Counted from the stretch's first letter, positions 33,951 to 46,060 are shown. The stretch is DNA of 47,282 nucleotides from Piromyces finnis (GCA_002104945.1 MCFH01000109.1:1-47282); one strand, 5' to 3'. The notes: generated by a model not told the origin, from the sequence alone. Translations and numbers: made by a program.

Positions 33951-34492
33951 TGATACGAAGAGGATATTATCTTAATTCTATAAATGAATATAGAAAGTGA
34001 TAATATTTGTATCTAAAATTTAATAAATAAAAATAAATAAGAAAATAAAAATAGAATAAATGATTTTTATACTTGTTCATTTGCAAGTCTTTGTTAGTTT
34101 AAAATATAAAATTATTTTATTTAATTATAAAGTTTTAATATTTAATAACTCTTGTATTATTAAATATATATATGTTATGGTTTAATACATCTTGAATGTA
34201 TGTAAATATAATCACAACTATTATTTTAATAAAATTTAATATTATTATCTAATTTTACTGGATTATTAGGAACAATTTTAAAATAAAATAATTCTATCAC
34301 TATTTATACAAAATTATTATTTTAAAGTATAATTATAAACAAATATAAACTATTTAATTTAAAACTAAATAAACAATTAAATAAACAAAAAGTTTACATT
34401 TATAGTTTTTAATTTAATAATTTTATACATGCTAATTATTTTAATTTTCAACTATCTGTGTTTTAATATTATTATTATTATTATTATTATTA
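33951..34492 (-). mobile_element. LTR D, copy 2, inverted arm
   Basis: Plus-strand text TGATACGAAGAGG...GTGTTTTAATATT(ATT)n is the reverse of LTR D. It is interrupted in its microsatellite by LTR F, and beyond that runs into a direct LTR D, making a large inverted repeat. Confidence 0.85.
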
Positions 34493-35134
34493 TGTCAAAA
34501 TCACAATTCATGAAATTTGACATTTCATGAAATTTCATAATTTTGAATTATTAGTTAAATTAATTAAAATATTAATTTAATAATATTTTACTAATAATAG
34601 TTTATTTAATATAAATATTAATTGGAAAGCTATTTATTATCCGGAGATAAATAGTGTAATAAATTAATTAATATTAAACAAACCAATTAGTAAAATAAGA
34701 TTCATTTAAATAATTATTAATATTATTTTTAACAACTTATTAATATCGATATTTAAAGAAAATTATATTATTATTATTATTATATTTTATTAACATTTAT
34801 ATTTATATTATTATACATGTATAACTTAAATTATATTATTATTATACTTTATTAATATCAACATTATATTAAAAATAAAGTATAAATAAGTTGAACAAAG
34901 AACAACTTTAAGAAGTTCTTTGTGAGATTATTATACTCATTTTTATATAGTAAATTCAATATTTAAAATTAATAATTATCATTTACTTATATTATAAAAA
35001 TTAAATAAAATATTTCTTAAAAAACTATATTTATTACTCTTTTATTTATAAAAATTTATTATTTACTATATAATTAAGCCTATCCTAACCTAGTAGACTT
35101 AATTATAGTTCTAAATCCACTCTAACTCTTGACA
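34493..35134. mobile_element. solo LTR F (642 bp)
   Basis: TGTCAAAATCAC...AACTCTTGACA with perfect TATTA duplications (34488-34492 and 35135-35139), inserted in the ATT microsatellite of LTR D. Its end recalls that of LTR B (TATTCTTGACA). No coding sequence. Confidence 0.87.
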
Positions 35135-35139
35135 TATTA

Positions 35140-35807
<668 letters not shown>

Positions 35808-35811
35808 AAAA

Positions 35812-36579
35812 TGATATAATTTGATAATAATCTTAATTTTGAATTTTACTTCAAAAAGTGATTATTATATTATATCTTTTGTTATAACTATATAAGTTAT
35901 ATTGATTAAGATTTAAAATCGTTTTTATAAAAATTAATAAAATTGTTTTGTTAAAACACTAAATTGTTTTATTAGAAACACTTGTTTTTCTAATATTTAA
36001 ATATTTAAAATTTTTATTTATTTTAGTATAAAAGTGATTATTAAAATTATAAAATATTAATCTAACTATATAATATTTCTTTATTAATAATAATAATAAT
36101 GATTAAAATAAGAATATTTACATGTATTTATATTTTCTTTTGAATTTAAACTATTTACATTAAAACAATAAAATTAATAACTATTTACAATAAAAGTAAT
36201 AAAAGTAATTAGAAATAACAATAAAAGAAATAATTAAAAGTTAAAGAATATAAAAAGTTGTTTATTTTACAATTAATTAAAGTAATAATAACATGAATTA
36301 TTATATTTGTTTACTTTTAAAGTGTAATTTACTAACGAAGTTATTAAACATTTAATTTAACAATTAATTTAACAAAAGTTATATATTTTGATCTCGATTA
36401 ATTAAAGTTTATTATTTTCTTTCAATAATCAAAACATATGCAGTGTTTAGGATTAATTTTATTTAAGAATTTTGGTAAAGTACTTAATTAAACTATAACT
36501 TGTTTTAAGTTACTTTTAGGGTTAACTTAAAAATCAGGTATAATAATAATTTTATATTTATTAATTTCATTATTTATCA
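35812..36579 (-). repeat. gypsy-3 3' LTR
   Basis: 768 bp; plus-strand text TGATATAATTTG...TTATTTATCA, matching 43774-44541. Confidence 0.92.
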
Positions 36580-36592
36580 GTTTCTCGGCCTT
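36580..36592 (-). other. gypsy-3 region before 3' LTR (polypurine tract)
   Basis: On the minus strand AAAAGGCCGAGAAAC lies between the last codon and the LTR; the same text with small changes precedes LTR C at 16779. Confidence 0.65.
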
Positions 36593-39148
36593 TTAAGAAT
36601 TAACTTCGTCCCTTGAAGTTAAATTTTGTTCTGGTAGAACGTAAGGAAAAATATTTTTAATATGTACATTTCTATCAAGTAGTTTTCCTGTATGTGGATC
36701 TTCAAGTACAACAGTATTAAATTTTTGTTTATTAACGACTTTATAAGGACCATAAAAATAAGGATTTAATTTACTTCTTCCTATTAATCTTATCATAACA
36801 TAATCACCCGGTTTATAAGTCTTTTTTAAAGCTTTGGATAAACCTATTCTATGTTCCCAATATTGATTAGCATGATTAGAATATTCAGTAGCTTGTTTTA
36901 CCCAATTTTGATGCCTTAAAAATCTTCTAAAAATATATTCTTCTTCTGTTTCATTAGGATCTTTATAAATATCGGGAAACATTATTTCTAATGGCCATGT
37001 GTCTCTTCTACCATATAATAATTCGAAACTACTAAACTTTGTTTTTGAATTTTTGGTAGTTCTAAGTGATCATAATGCAGATGGTAGATATTCATCCCAT
37101 TCAGATTCATTTTCAATTAAGAGTCTTAAAGTTTTTCCTATTTCTTTGTTTCTATTCTCAATCATACCATTAGATTGTAGGTGATGAGGAGAAACAAAAT
37201 GAACCCATGATCCATATAAATCAATCATCATTTTAGTAATATCAGAAATAAATGAACTTCCATTATCAGTAACAATTATTTCTGGTGGACCATGTCTTGT
37301 TATTACTTCTATTAAAAATTTTATTACTTCTTCTGATTTCATATTTGGAATTGCTTTAGCTTCAACCCATTTAGTGAAATAATCAACAAGGGTAATAATA
37401 TAAGAATTTCCATGTTTAGTAAGTGGTAATGGGCCAACTATATCTAATCCGACTCTAGTAAATGGTTGTTCAATTGGGGTTATATTATCTTCAGTATTTT
37501 TAGGTAAAGGCTTAGGTCTACAAAGTTGACATTTTCTACAGGACTTTACCCACATTCTAACATCATTCCAAATACCAGGCCAATAATAAGATTTTAAAAT
37601 TCTATTTGTGGTCTTTTCAGCACCTTCATGACCAACAGAATGAGCACGACTAATAATATCTTTTTTATCTTCATCTTTGTAAATAACTTTAAGATATAAT
37701 TCATCTTTTTTATAATAAAGAGTATTATCAACAACTTGATAATTTTTAGTAAAATATTTTTTTATTCCTTCAGGTAGGTCTAAATCTCTTGGATTAAAAT
37801 CAGACAAAATTGCATAAGCACAATTTACTATTTCATCAGAATTTTTAGAAGGTAATCTTGAAAGGGCATCAGCAAAAACATTTTTCTTTCCTTTATCATA
37901 TTTTAATTCAATTTTATATTTATTAAATTCTTCAATCCATCTTGCATGTCTACCTTTTGATGGAATATTCTTTTTATAAAATCCCAGTAATGGTTTATGA
38001 TCAGTAATTAATATGGTAGGATTTTTATTACTTATAATATATTGACGAAATTGTAGAATTGCATAATAAATAGCTAATCCTTCAAGGTCAGTAACAGAAT
38101 AATTCTTTTCTGAAGTAGATAAAGTACGACTAATACAACAAATTGGATGTTCCAATTTGTCCCCCTCCACCTGTAAGAGTACAGCACCAATGCCATTAGT
38201 TGATGCATCAGTACGAATAATAAATTCTTTATTAAAATCAGGATAACTTAAAATAGGATCACTTAATAGACATTGTCGGATATCTTCAAAAGCATTATTA
38301 CATTCTTGTGACCAAATATATTCTTGGTCTTTCTTTAATAAATTAAAAAGAGAGCTTGCTCTAATAGAAAAATTTTGAATAAATTTGCGGTAGTAACTAG
38401 CTAAACCTAGGAATGATCTTAGTTCATTAACATTTTTTGGAGCATTCCATAAAGCAATACTTTGAACTTTAGAAGGAACAGTTTTTAATCCGTTAGGTGT
38501 AAGTACATGTCCTAGTACTTCTACCTTTTCTTGAAAGAATTTACATTTTTGTAAATTAAGAGAAAGATTATATTTAGATAATATTTCAAAAACTTGTTGT
38601 AAATGATAAAGATGTTCTTCTGGTGATTTAGAATAAACAACAATATCATCAATGTAAACAAAAAGACATTTACCAATTAATGGTAAGAGAATCCTATTCA
38701 TTTCTCGCTGGAAAGTAGCGGGAGCATTAGTTAAACCAAATGGCATTACTTTAAAATTATAATTACCAAATTTTGTTGTAAAAGCAGTTTTCTCAACATC
38801 ATTTGGGTTCATAGGAATTTGGTGGTAGCCAGAGTATAAATCTAAAGCAGAAAATATTTTTGCACCATTAACAGAAGATATTAATTCATCAATAAAAGGA
38901 AGTGCATAAGAATCCTTAATAGTAATTTCATTAAGTCTTCTATAATCAATACACATTCTCCATTTACCATTTTTCTTTTGTACAAGTAAAACTGGAAATG
39001 ACCATGGAGAGTGAGAAGGAGTAATTAAACCTTTATCAAGTAATGAAAGAATTTCACTTTTTAAAATATCAGCATGTTCCTTAGATAATTTATAAGGTTT
39101 TAATTTTATTGGTTTATTAGTAGTAGTGGTTTTCTTCTTTTGAAATAA
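36593..39148 (-). pseudogene. pol: gypsy-3 Pol: RT, RNase H, integrase, with one TGA
   Basis: The frame is open from 39148 to 37073 and, after a TGA at 37070-37072, to the stop at 36593. RT shows SPWSFPVLLVQKK, WRMCIDYRRLN, IFSALDLYSGYHQI, MPFGLTNAPATFQ, catalytic FVYIDDIVVYS and FLGLASYYRKF. RNase H shows FIIRTDASTNGIGAVL, DLEGLAI and LITDHKPLLGF. Integrase has an HHCC finger (HSVGHEG...CRKCQLC), D, D and E in GLDIVGPLP, VTDNGSSF and NGMIENRNKE, then a GPY/F module (YGPYKVV). The TGA sits where related integrases have Trp (LPSAL-W-RTTKNS context), so TGG to TGA is likely. The frame relative to protease is +1. Confidence 0.9.
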
Positions 39149-40289
39149 TTATAGAATTCATTAAGGGAATATCATTAGCATCATTATCATTACTATTGAT
39201 AATGTTTGTAATTTTCTTTAAACCTTTTTTAGTTTTCTGGTATATATAATCATCATCAGGGTCAATAAATAAACGGTATTTCTTTTGAATACCTCTTCCA
39301 AAAATTATATCAAAGTATGGATTACTTTGTTCAATAATATAAAATTTTTCTAAAATAGTACAACAATTATTAATATTTATTTTTAAAGTAGTAAAAACAT
39401 TTGTAGGAACAGTAGTACCATTAGCAATAGTTATATTTTGTTCCTCATCACTTTTTTTAATATTTTTATTTGATAGTTTATTAAAACCATTTGTAGTAAT
39501 GATATTGACATTTGCGCCAGTATCATAAAGAATTTTTAAATATTTTCCATCTATATCACCAATTATTAATGGAATATTAGAGTTATTAAAGGAGTACATC
39601 ACTTTTTCAACTTTAGGTTTACATCCTTGTTCTAATTCTTTTCTAAGTGATGGACTAGCAGAAAGTAATTGGGAAAGACTTATTTTTGGATATAAATTAT
39701 TTGCTTCTTTAATTATACTAAATTTATCTTTGGTTTTTAACATTTGTATTTCTGTCATATTTCTTTTTGTGGTTACTTTGGTTTTGACAGAATTTTTCTT
39801 TACTTTTACATCACTTGTTTCATTATTATTTTTAAAAGTTTCTTCATTGGTAGAATCATTAGAGTTATTAATTTCAATAGGTTGGATATGTTCTTTTGTA
39901 TTAGTAACTTCTTCTAAAGGTATTTCATTTGTATTATTTTGTTCTTCTTCACTTTCTATTTCTATTTCTTCATTTGGGGTTTCTTCCATAACTTCATCTT
40001 TATCTTCGCTAATTTTTCTTCTACGAGTATCTCTAATAGCCTTCTTTTGTTGTTTTAAATTCCTAATATTAGGTTGGTTAAGTATTGAGGGTTTGACAAT
40101 ACTTTTATTATTTGGTGATATTTTATTTTTATCTACTGTTTTAACATTTATTTTCTTCTTTTGAGCCGCATTGATAGAATAATTATTTTCATTAGAGATA
40201 TTGGGATTTATTTGTGCTTCTTGTGTATTTTGTGAACTATTTGCAATTTTAGTTTTTATGGGAGATTGCTTACTCCCATTATTTAGTTT
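39117..40289 (-). CDS. gypsy-3 protease region, -1 frame relative to gag
   Basis: Open from the slippery site to the stop at 39117. The first 190 or so codons are an Asn/Lys/Glu-rich spacer without domain. Retropepsin follows with ILYDTGANVNIIT and IANGT, then DIIFGRGIQKKYRLFIDPDDD, all uninterrupted here, unlike gypsy-2. It ends SKEENHYY-stop, overlapping the beginning of the pol frame by about 30 nt. In related gypsy elements protease and RT are in one frame, so an indel in the A-rich overlap is the likeliest explanation; programmed +1 shifting is the alternative. The ATG at 39989 is internal and not needed for synthesis by frameshift. Confidence 0.82.
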   Translation of the reverse strand, partial: KLNNGSKQSPIKTKIANSSQNTQEAQINPNISNENNYSINAAQKKKINVKTVDKNKISPNNKSIVKPSILNQPNIRNLKQQKKAIRDTRRRKISEDKDEVMEETPNEEIEIESEEEQNNTNEIPLEEVTNTKEHIQPIEINNSNDSTNEETFKNNNETSDVKVKKNSVKTKVTTKRNMTEIQMLKTKDKFSIIKEANNLYPKISLSQLLSASPSLRKELEQGCKPKVEKVMYSFNNSNIPLIIGDIDGKYLKILYDTGANVNIITTNGFNKLSNKNIKKSDEEQNITIANGTTVPTNVFTTLKININNCCTILEKFYIIEQSNPYFDIIFGRGIQKKYRLFIDPDDDYIYQKTKKGLKKITNIINSNDNDANDIPLMNSIIISKEENHYY

Positions 40290-40292
40290 AAA
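40258..40292 (-). promoter_or_regulatory. -1 ribosomal frameshift signal, gypsy-3 gag/pro
   Basis: On the minus strand TTTAAAC (40292-40286), a top-class X XXY YYZ heptamer, sits in the gag frame immediately before the gag stop. Six nt later comes a perfect 7-bp stem ATGGGAG/CTCCCAT with an 8-nt loop. After a -1 shift the protease frame is open without interruption. Confidence 0.87.
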
Positions 40293-41251
40293 TGATTGTA
40301 TTCGTCATCTAATTCTGGACAATCATTCGTAGTATGACCTATTCTTTTACAATTTAAGCAAACATTAATTTTTAGGTCAGCAAGCTTTTGAGTTATTTCT
40401 TTTAACTCATCATCATTATTTTGTGGGTATTTTAAGGTACTTTTTCTTTGCTCAACGTTTTGATTAATATTATTAAATCTTGAATAATTTTTGTTATCAT
40501 TATTGTAGTTATTATTTTGAATATTACTATTATAATTATTATTTCTGTAGTTATTAGTATAATTTCTATTATTATAATTTTTAAAACTATTTTGAGTAGT
40601 GTTATTGTTATTCATTCGGTTATAACTATTAAATTTATTTGAATATGCTCTATCATTATTTCTTTGAGTATTATTATCATTTGGAGACCTTCTAGAATTA
40701 ATGGAAGTTCTTATTTTTGGTCTATTTTCTTCAACTATATTGAAAATTTTCTCTTTCTTAATAGTAATGTTTCTGGCTTCTTCTAAACTTTTTGGTTCAG
40801 CTTCTAAAAGTGCTTCGTAAGTTTTAGTAAGGTTTCTAAAAGCATTAATATAGTAAGACAATATGATTTCATTTGACATTTTTAAGTTTGTTTTATTTAT
40901 TACAGAGTCAAATTTAATATTGAATTCAGATACACTTTCATTTTTCTTTATTGTAATAGTAGACAGTTCTAATAATCTAGAATTCTTTGGTACTGAACCC
41001 TTAAAATGACTTTTAAGATTTTTGATGATGGTATTATAATCATCTGGTGTTTCTTTATTTAATGCATTAACTACAATTGTTCTAGCTGTACCTGTAGTTA
41101 ATGATATAAGGTATTCTAACTTTTCTTGTTCTGGTACCTTATATAAATTACACCAATGTTTGAAAGAAAATTCCCAATCATCAAATTCAACCTTTGTTGA
41201 ACCCAAAATAGGTATTCTATTAAAGGTAATACCTTTAGTAGTATTATCCAT
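40283..41251 (-). CDS. gag: gypsy-3 Gag
   Basis: 322 residues, capsid/nucleocapsid. The opening FNRIPILGSTKVEFDDWEFSFKHW and KLEYLISLTTGTAR are typical of Ty3-type Gag; SVSEFNIKFDSVINK matches the position of the gypsy-2 motif SVREFNHSF. A long Asn/Tyr/Arg-rich spacer (about 190-265) probably binds RNA. One zinc knuckle CLNCKRIGHTTNDC lies near 296-309. It ends YNHLN-stop, as in gypsy-2 (NHLN-stop), because the frameshift heptamer encodes these residues. Apparently intact. The ATG at 41251 is preceded by a long AT-rich leader. Confidence 0.9.
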   Translation of the reverse strand: MDNTTKGITFNRIPILGSTKVEFDDWEFSFKHWCNLYKVPEQEKLEYLISLTTGTARTIVVNALNKETPDDYNTIIKNLKSHFKGSVPKNSRLLELSTITIKKNESVSEFNIKFDSVINKTNLKMSNEIILSYYINAFRNLTKTYEALLEAEPKSLEEARNITIKKEKIFNIVEENRPKIRTSINSRRSPNDNNTQRNNDRAYSNKFNSYNRMNNNNTTQNSFKNYNNRNYTNNYRNNNYNSNIQNNNYNNDNKNYSRFNNINQNVEQRKSTLKYPQNNDDELKEITQKLADLKINVCLNCKRIGHTTNDCPELDDEYNHLN

Positions 41252-42353
41252 TATTACTTATTATTTTTATTTTATTTTATTTTATTTTAATATTCTATTT
41301 AAAAGTTCAATTTTTATTTATTCTCAATAATTTAGTTATAGGTACAATAATATGTTTTTATTTACAATAGTCTTTATTTACAATAATATAATTTTATTTA
41401 CAGGTATTTTATTTACAGGTATTTTATTTATTACTGTTATTAATAAAATATAATCTTATATAACGTTTATATAATGTAATATAAAAGGAGTAATTGGTTG
41501 TTGTTTGTAAACACTTGTAGACACTTGCTTTAGTTTTATTGTAATTAAGAAGATTTTATTTTTTTTTTTGAGAAAATGTTAAGAATATATTTTATTTATA
41601 TTAAGTTATTTATATATTAGTATTGTTAAAAAAAATATTTAATTTAGAGTAGGATGTTTATTTTTATTTCTTTATTATAAAGCCGAAAATAATATTGATT
41701 ATGTTATTATAGTACCTTCAGAGTACCCGACAGTTTCGTCACCGTGCCTTTCGACCTCCACTAACTAACCGTCATAAATATTAAGTGGTGTAATATTTAC
41801 TCATTAGTTAGCGCTCTACTCCCCCACGATATGTGATAAAACTGCACTCTTACTAACTTACTATAAAACACTTTAATTATCTTAGTAATTAATTAACCGA
41901 AAAGATAAACAAAAGTTATTTTTCGCTGAAAATTAACTAAAAAGACAACTCAATATTATTGCTTTTATTATTTAAAATTTATAACAATACTTTTAACTTT
42001 ATTTGACCGATGATTATATTTTATAATTAAATAATTTTTATCTTTAATTTATAAATTATAATTATTAATTTATAATTATAATTTATGTATTTCTTTTTCT
42101 TTTTTTAAAAAAAATAATTAAATATAAAACTTTATTTACAGGATTTATTTTTCGCTTTTTAGTGCCTTACAACAATTTAATTAACCGGCAAAAGCTACTA
42201 ACTAGAGGTGATATACTAGACCTCAAAATAAATTTAAACTATATATTTTTATGTCGCTTTACCTTCGCGACAAACCTTTAGCCTTCGGTGACTAAAGTTC
42301 CTTATTCGCCAGAGTTCACAAAAGTATTCAACTTGAGAGTCCTGTATTGCGTG

Positions 42354-42410
<57 letters not shown>

Positions 42411-43750
42411 TTCCGAGTGCATTTCTCCCATCGATCAGAGTTAGCTCCAATGGTGGTTCTTAGAGAAACGTTGGCTCATTCCTATTGCTAGGTGGTTGTG
42501 ACCCTCCTGGTCTGTCATACTGTTTCTTCAGCTTCGACGCTCACTTAATCCATGTACATTAGATGCATGTCGTTGTACGATATTTCACAACTACAATGCT
42601 AAGCCTCTTATAGTCAATTTGATCACGTGTCAACCGCCCCCTAATGTTTACACTTAAATTGATTAAGGAATATTATGTGTTTTTGGCATAGCCTAAGTCA
42701 CCACTTATTAAGTTCTAATTTGGAATGTACCATGTACACTAGACCCTCTCAGGCCGGCTAGACGAGTGTTATTATCATAGTAGTAAATTAGAAAGTTCAT
42801 TTATACTTACCTGAATATCATAACCCAACCCATGGCAAACCCAGTGGGAAAATCCACAGGCACTGACATCTGCGGGGTCGAACCAGAAGCCTTATGTATG
42901 CTAAGGAAACGCCTTAACAACCAGGATAAAAACTGGAACGACTGCGTGCTTTTTATCACACTAACAATCCCTTCCCCCAAGTAAGCGTGCTATTCACACT
43001 CGTCCTACTTTTACAAATACTTCAGTGATTAACAGCTATAGTTTCTAACCAACTGAAACTAGTTAATTATACACTGAAACTCTGTATATGAGCTCTATAC
43101 GCTCCTAGTATATTTTTACAAGTATTTTTATTTATAAAGTTTTATATTTATAATTTTTTTTTTTTTTTTTTTTTTGGTTTGTTTGGTGTATATATATTTT
43201 TTATATATATATACTTAAATCTTTATTTATTATTATTTTGATTTATTTTTATTATATATTTATTTTTATGTATATATATCTAATGTATATATACCTATTT
43301 TATTATTATAATTAATTCTTTCAACTATCTTATTTATAATATTATCAATCTATTTATCTAATAATTTTTCTATACTATTTTTTTTTTTTTTTAATTCTTT
43401 TCTTATTTAAAATATCTATATATTTTATCTAATATATAATGTTTATATATCAATTTACTATATTAATACTATACTATTAAGTATTATAATTTATTTATTT
43501 TATTTTAATATTGATTTAATAATATTTAAATAATATTTCAATATTGAATATTGATTTATTATTTTAATATTATTTTATTATTTAATAAGTTATAATTTCT
43601 AAATAGATAAAATATTGAGAATATTTAACTATTCTATTAACTATCTATTCTATACTATTATAACTTAATTATTTAATTAATTTCATAGAATATTTTACTA
43701 TTCTATATGAAATTTTTATATAAAGAAAATTTATATATTTACCTTATTTT
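41252..43750 (-). other. gypsy-3 leader
   Basis: About 2.5 kb between primer site and gag, including the 588-bp SINE insertion. Parts near 41700-41860, 42150-42350 and 42950-43120 are noticeably less AT-rich and contain hairpins (for example CTTTAG...CTAAAG near 42277-42298). Long T runs lie at 42355-42407 and near 43150-43175. No credible frame. Ribosomes would hardly scan this length, so an intron or internal entry is conceivable. Confidence 0.6.
42355..42942 (-). mobile_element. SINE-like retroposon with poly(A) tail
   Basis: On the minus strand a 535-nt body starts GTCGTTCCAG at 42942 and ends GGAAGTT followed by a 53-nt A run (42407-42355). Both sides carry GCACGCA (42943-42949 and 42348-42354), a target-site duplication that may extend into adjacent A's. 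Near the 5' end a tRNA-like A box (TGGTTGTTAAGG, 42923-42912) and a B box (GGTTCGACCCC, 42884-42874) lie about 40 nt apart, as in tRNA-derived SINEs transcribed by RNA polymerase III. It would need a LINE's proteins to move. Alternatives: a LINE 3' end or a processed transcript. Confidence 0.75.
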
Positions 43751-43772
43751 GATTCTCCGGTTCGAAGGACCA
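43751..43772 (-). other. gypsy-3 primer-binding site, tRNA-Tyr-like
   Basis: On the minus strand TGGTCCTTCGAACCGGA begins one base after the LTR. Its complement ends TCGAAGGA-CCA, the 3' acceptor end of tRNA-Tyr known from animals. The match runs about 17 bases with one difference. The tRNA of this organism is not in the window. Confidence 0.65.
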
Positions 43773-43773
43773 T

Positions 43774-44541
43774 TGATATAATTTGATAATAATCTTAATT
43801 TTGAATTTTACTTCAAAAAGTGATTATTATATTATATCTTTTGTTATAACTATATAAGTTATATTGATTAAGATTTAAAATCGTTTTTATAAAAATTAAT
43901 AAAATTGTTTTGTTAAAACACTAAATTGTTTTATTAGAAACACTTGTTTTTCTAATATTTAAATATTTAAAATTTTTATTTATTTTAGTATAAAAGTGAT
44001 TATTAAAATTATAAAATATTAATCTAACTATATAATATTTCTTTATTAATAATAATAATAATGATTAAAATAAGAATATTTACATGTATTTATATTTTCT
44101 TTTGAATTTAAACTATTTACATTAAAACAATAAAATTAATAACTATTTACAATAAAAGTAATAAAAGTAATTAGAAATAACAATAAAAGAAATAATTAAA
44201 AGTTAAAGAATATAAAAAGTTGTTTATTTTACAATTAATTAAAGTAATAATAACATGAATTATTATATTTGTTTACTTTTAAAGTGTAATTTACTAACGA
44301 AGTTATTAAACATTTAATTTAACAATTAATTTAACAAAAGTTATATATTTTGATCTCGATTAATTAAAGTTTATTATTTTCTTTCAATAATCAAAACATA
44401 TGCAGTGTTTAGGATTAATTTTATTTAAGAATTTTGGTAAAGTACTTAATTAAACTATAACTTGTTTTAAGTTACTTTTAGGGTTAACTTAAAAATCAGG
44501 TATAATAATAATTTTATATTTATTAATTTCATTATTTATCA
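43774..44541 (-). repeat. gypsy-3 5' LTR
   Basis: 768 bp, TGATATAATTTG...TTATTTATCA on the plus strand; equal in length and, by eye, in sequence to the 3' LTR. Confidence 0.92.
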
Positions 44542-45317
44542 AAATGTAAGAATAAATACTTATTATTTATTCTTAGTATTAAATATTACAAATAATTTAT
44601 TTAGTTAATAATCATTAATCCATTAGATTATATTAATATATTTATTTATTATTATAGTTATTTGTTAAGTTAAATATTGTAAATATTTATTTAGTTAATA
44701 ATTATTCATTCGCTATATTAGATTAATTAATTTATTTAATTATGTATTTATACATTCATTTATATATATACTTGTATTATAAAAGATAAAACACATACTA
44801 ATTACATTAATAATATTATACAACTATATATTAGTATGTAATAGGAAATCGGATATTAAGGTTTTACCCGTTATCAACGGTTTTACTTAATATTACGATG
44901 ATTGGTATGATTAGAATATCAATCAAATAACTTTTTAGGTTTTTCTTCTAGTCTTTTCCTAAAAAGATTCTTGTTAAGATTAGAATGTTCTTAGAAATTT
45001 TAATTTAATAGAATAAAACATATAAATAGTACTCTTGAGTTCGATTTGAGAAATCAAGAGTTATTATTATAAGATTAATTATAATAAATAACTTTATACA
45101 AAATAATAAGTAATAAAATAAATATTAAAAAAACTATTAAATACACAAAATAATTCTGATACATTTGGTTTTGTTTATTATAATTTCTTATAATAAACTC
45201 ATTAAGTTAAGTTTCTAATTTTACCTTTATTTTCACATTTTAATAATAGTTTATATTATTAATTTAAAGCTAATAATTATTATTATATAATAAATATAAT
45301 ATAATTATTACACAAAA
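44542..45317. other. AT-rich spacer, possible further LTR
   Basis: TGTAAGAATAAATACT near 44545 and TTATTACACA near 45314 could be LTR ends, and AAAAT stands next to the right end, but a clean duplication is not seen. It takes the place held by LTR D upstream of the other tRNA-Cys. Contains a short inverted repeat around 44940-44970 (CTTTTTAGG/CCTAAAAAG). No frame. Confidence 0.45.
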
Positions 45318-46056
45318 ATTCAAGCGAATGGGGTGTTAGCTCAGCGGTAGAGCAATTGACTGCAGATCAATAGGTCTTCGGTTCAAATCCGGAACGCCCC
45401 TGCATATGACTATGAAATAAAATCTATGTAATTGCTTCTATTCCTTTGAAGTGTGACGTACATAATAATGTACGAAAATACATAGTATGAGTCTTTTTTT
45501 TAATAGTGAACAGTTAATTTTTAAATATATGTAATATTTTCTTTTCTTTTTTTTTTAAGAATTAAAAATGAAATTTCTATTTATTAATATATAAAATACT
45601 GTTAAAAAAAAATAAAATAATTTTATATATTTTATTTACTATTAATTAATTATATAATTATATATTATTTATTTTTATGTATTAAATTAATTATATGAAA
45701 AGTATAATTTTATTTAATATTATATAAATATATATTTTTTACTATTATTAAAATGTCGTTCTTTTCATAATATAAGAAAAGACGTTATTAAATAACTTGT
45801 ATTGAATAATAATAAAATATTAATAATAATTATTAATAATAAATAATAAATAAACTTATTATATATAAATATTTATTTATAAAAGTGTTGGTGTTATATA
45901 AGATATTATAACAATAATATTTAATCATAAAAATACAAATACAGATGAACAAAAATGAAGTATAAATTTTAATAATAGTATTTTAGTATAATGATTATTT
46001 ATAAATATTAACTATAAGAATAAAGTAAAGACATTTATTTTTTTTAAATAGATTAT
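45318..46056. repeat. inverted copy of the tRNA-Cys block
   Basis: Reverse complement of 33206-33946, practically identical over tRNA and 3' flank. It ends abruptly in GATTATAG and is joined to an unrelated LTR block. Confidence 0.9.
45330..45401 (+). tRNA. tRNA-Cys(GCA), copy 2
   Basis: 72 nt, identical to the minus-strand copy at 33864-33935, with anticodon GCA. The 5' flank within about 15 bp is shared except for one base, then differs; the 3' flank is shared for about 650 bp. It is a duplicate gene rather than an independent one. Confidence 0.97.
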
Positions 46057-46060
46057 AGAT

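Larger units (their letters stand above)
35812..44541 (-). mobile_element. gypsy-3, nearly complete Ty3/gypsy element
   Basis: A minus-strand element with 768-bp LTRs at each end that look practically identical. It has a tRNA-Tyr-like primer site, long leader, gag, -1 frameshift signal, protease, RT, RNase H, integrase and polypurine tract. The flanks AAAAA and AAATG do not give a clean duplication; slippage in an A run could explain it. Two defects in pol (frame change near 39120-39148, TGA at 37070-37072) and a SINE insertion in the leader suggest it is no longer autonomous. Confidence 0.92.

Noticed and set aside
37070-37072. TGA read as Trp (altered genetic code)
   Set aside because: Only one in-frame TGA was seen, while copia and gypsy proteins use TGG for Trp throughout. 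A single mutation is simpler.
42249-42491. Short frames on both strands over the long A/T run
   Set aside because: Poly-Lys or poly-Phe translation of the SINE tail.
42898-42942. Functional tRNA gene at the SINE head
   Set aside because: Acceptor arms do not pair and the T stem is mismatched; only promoter boxes are tRNA-like.
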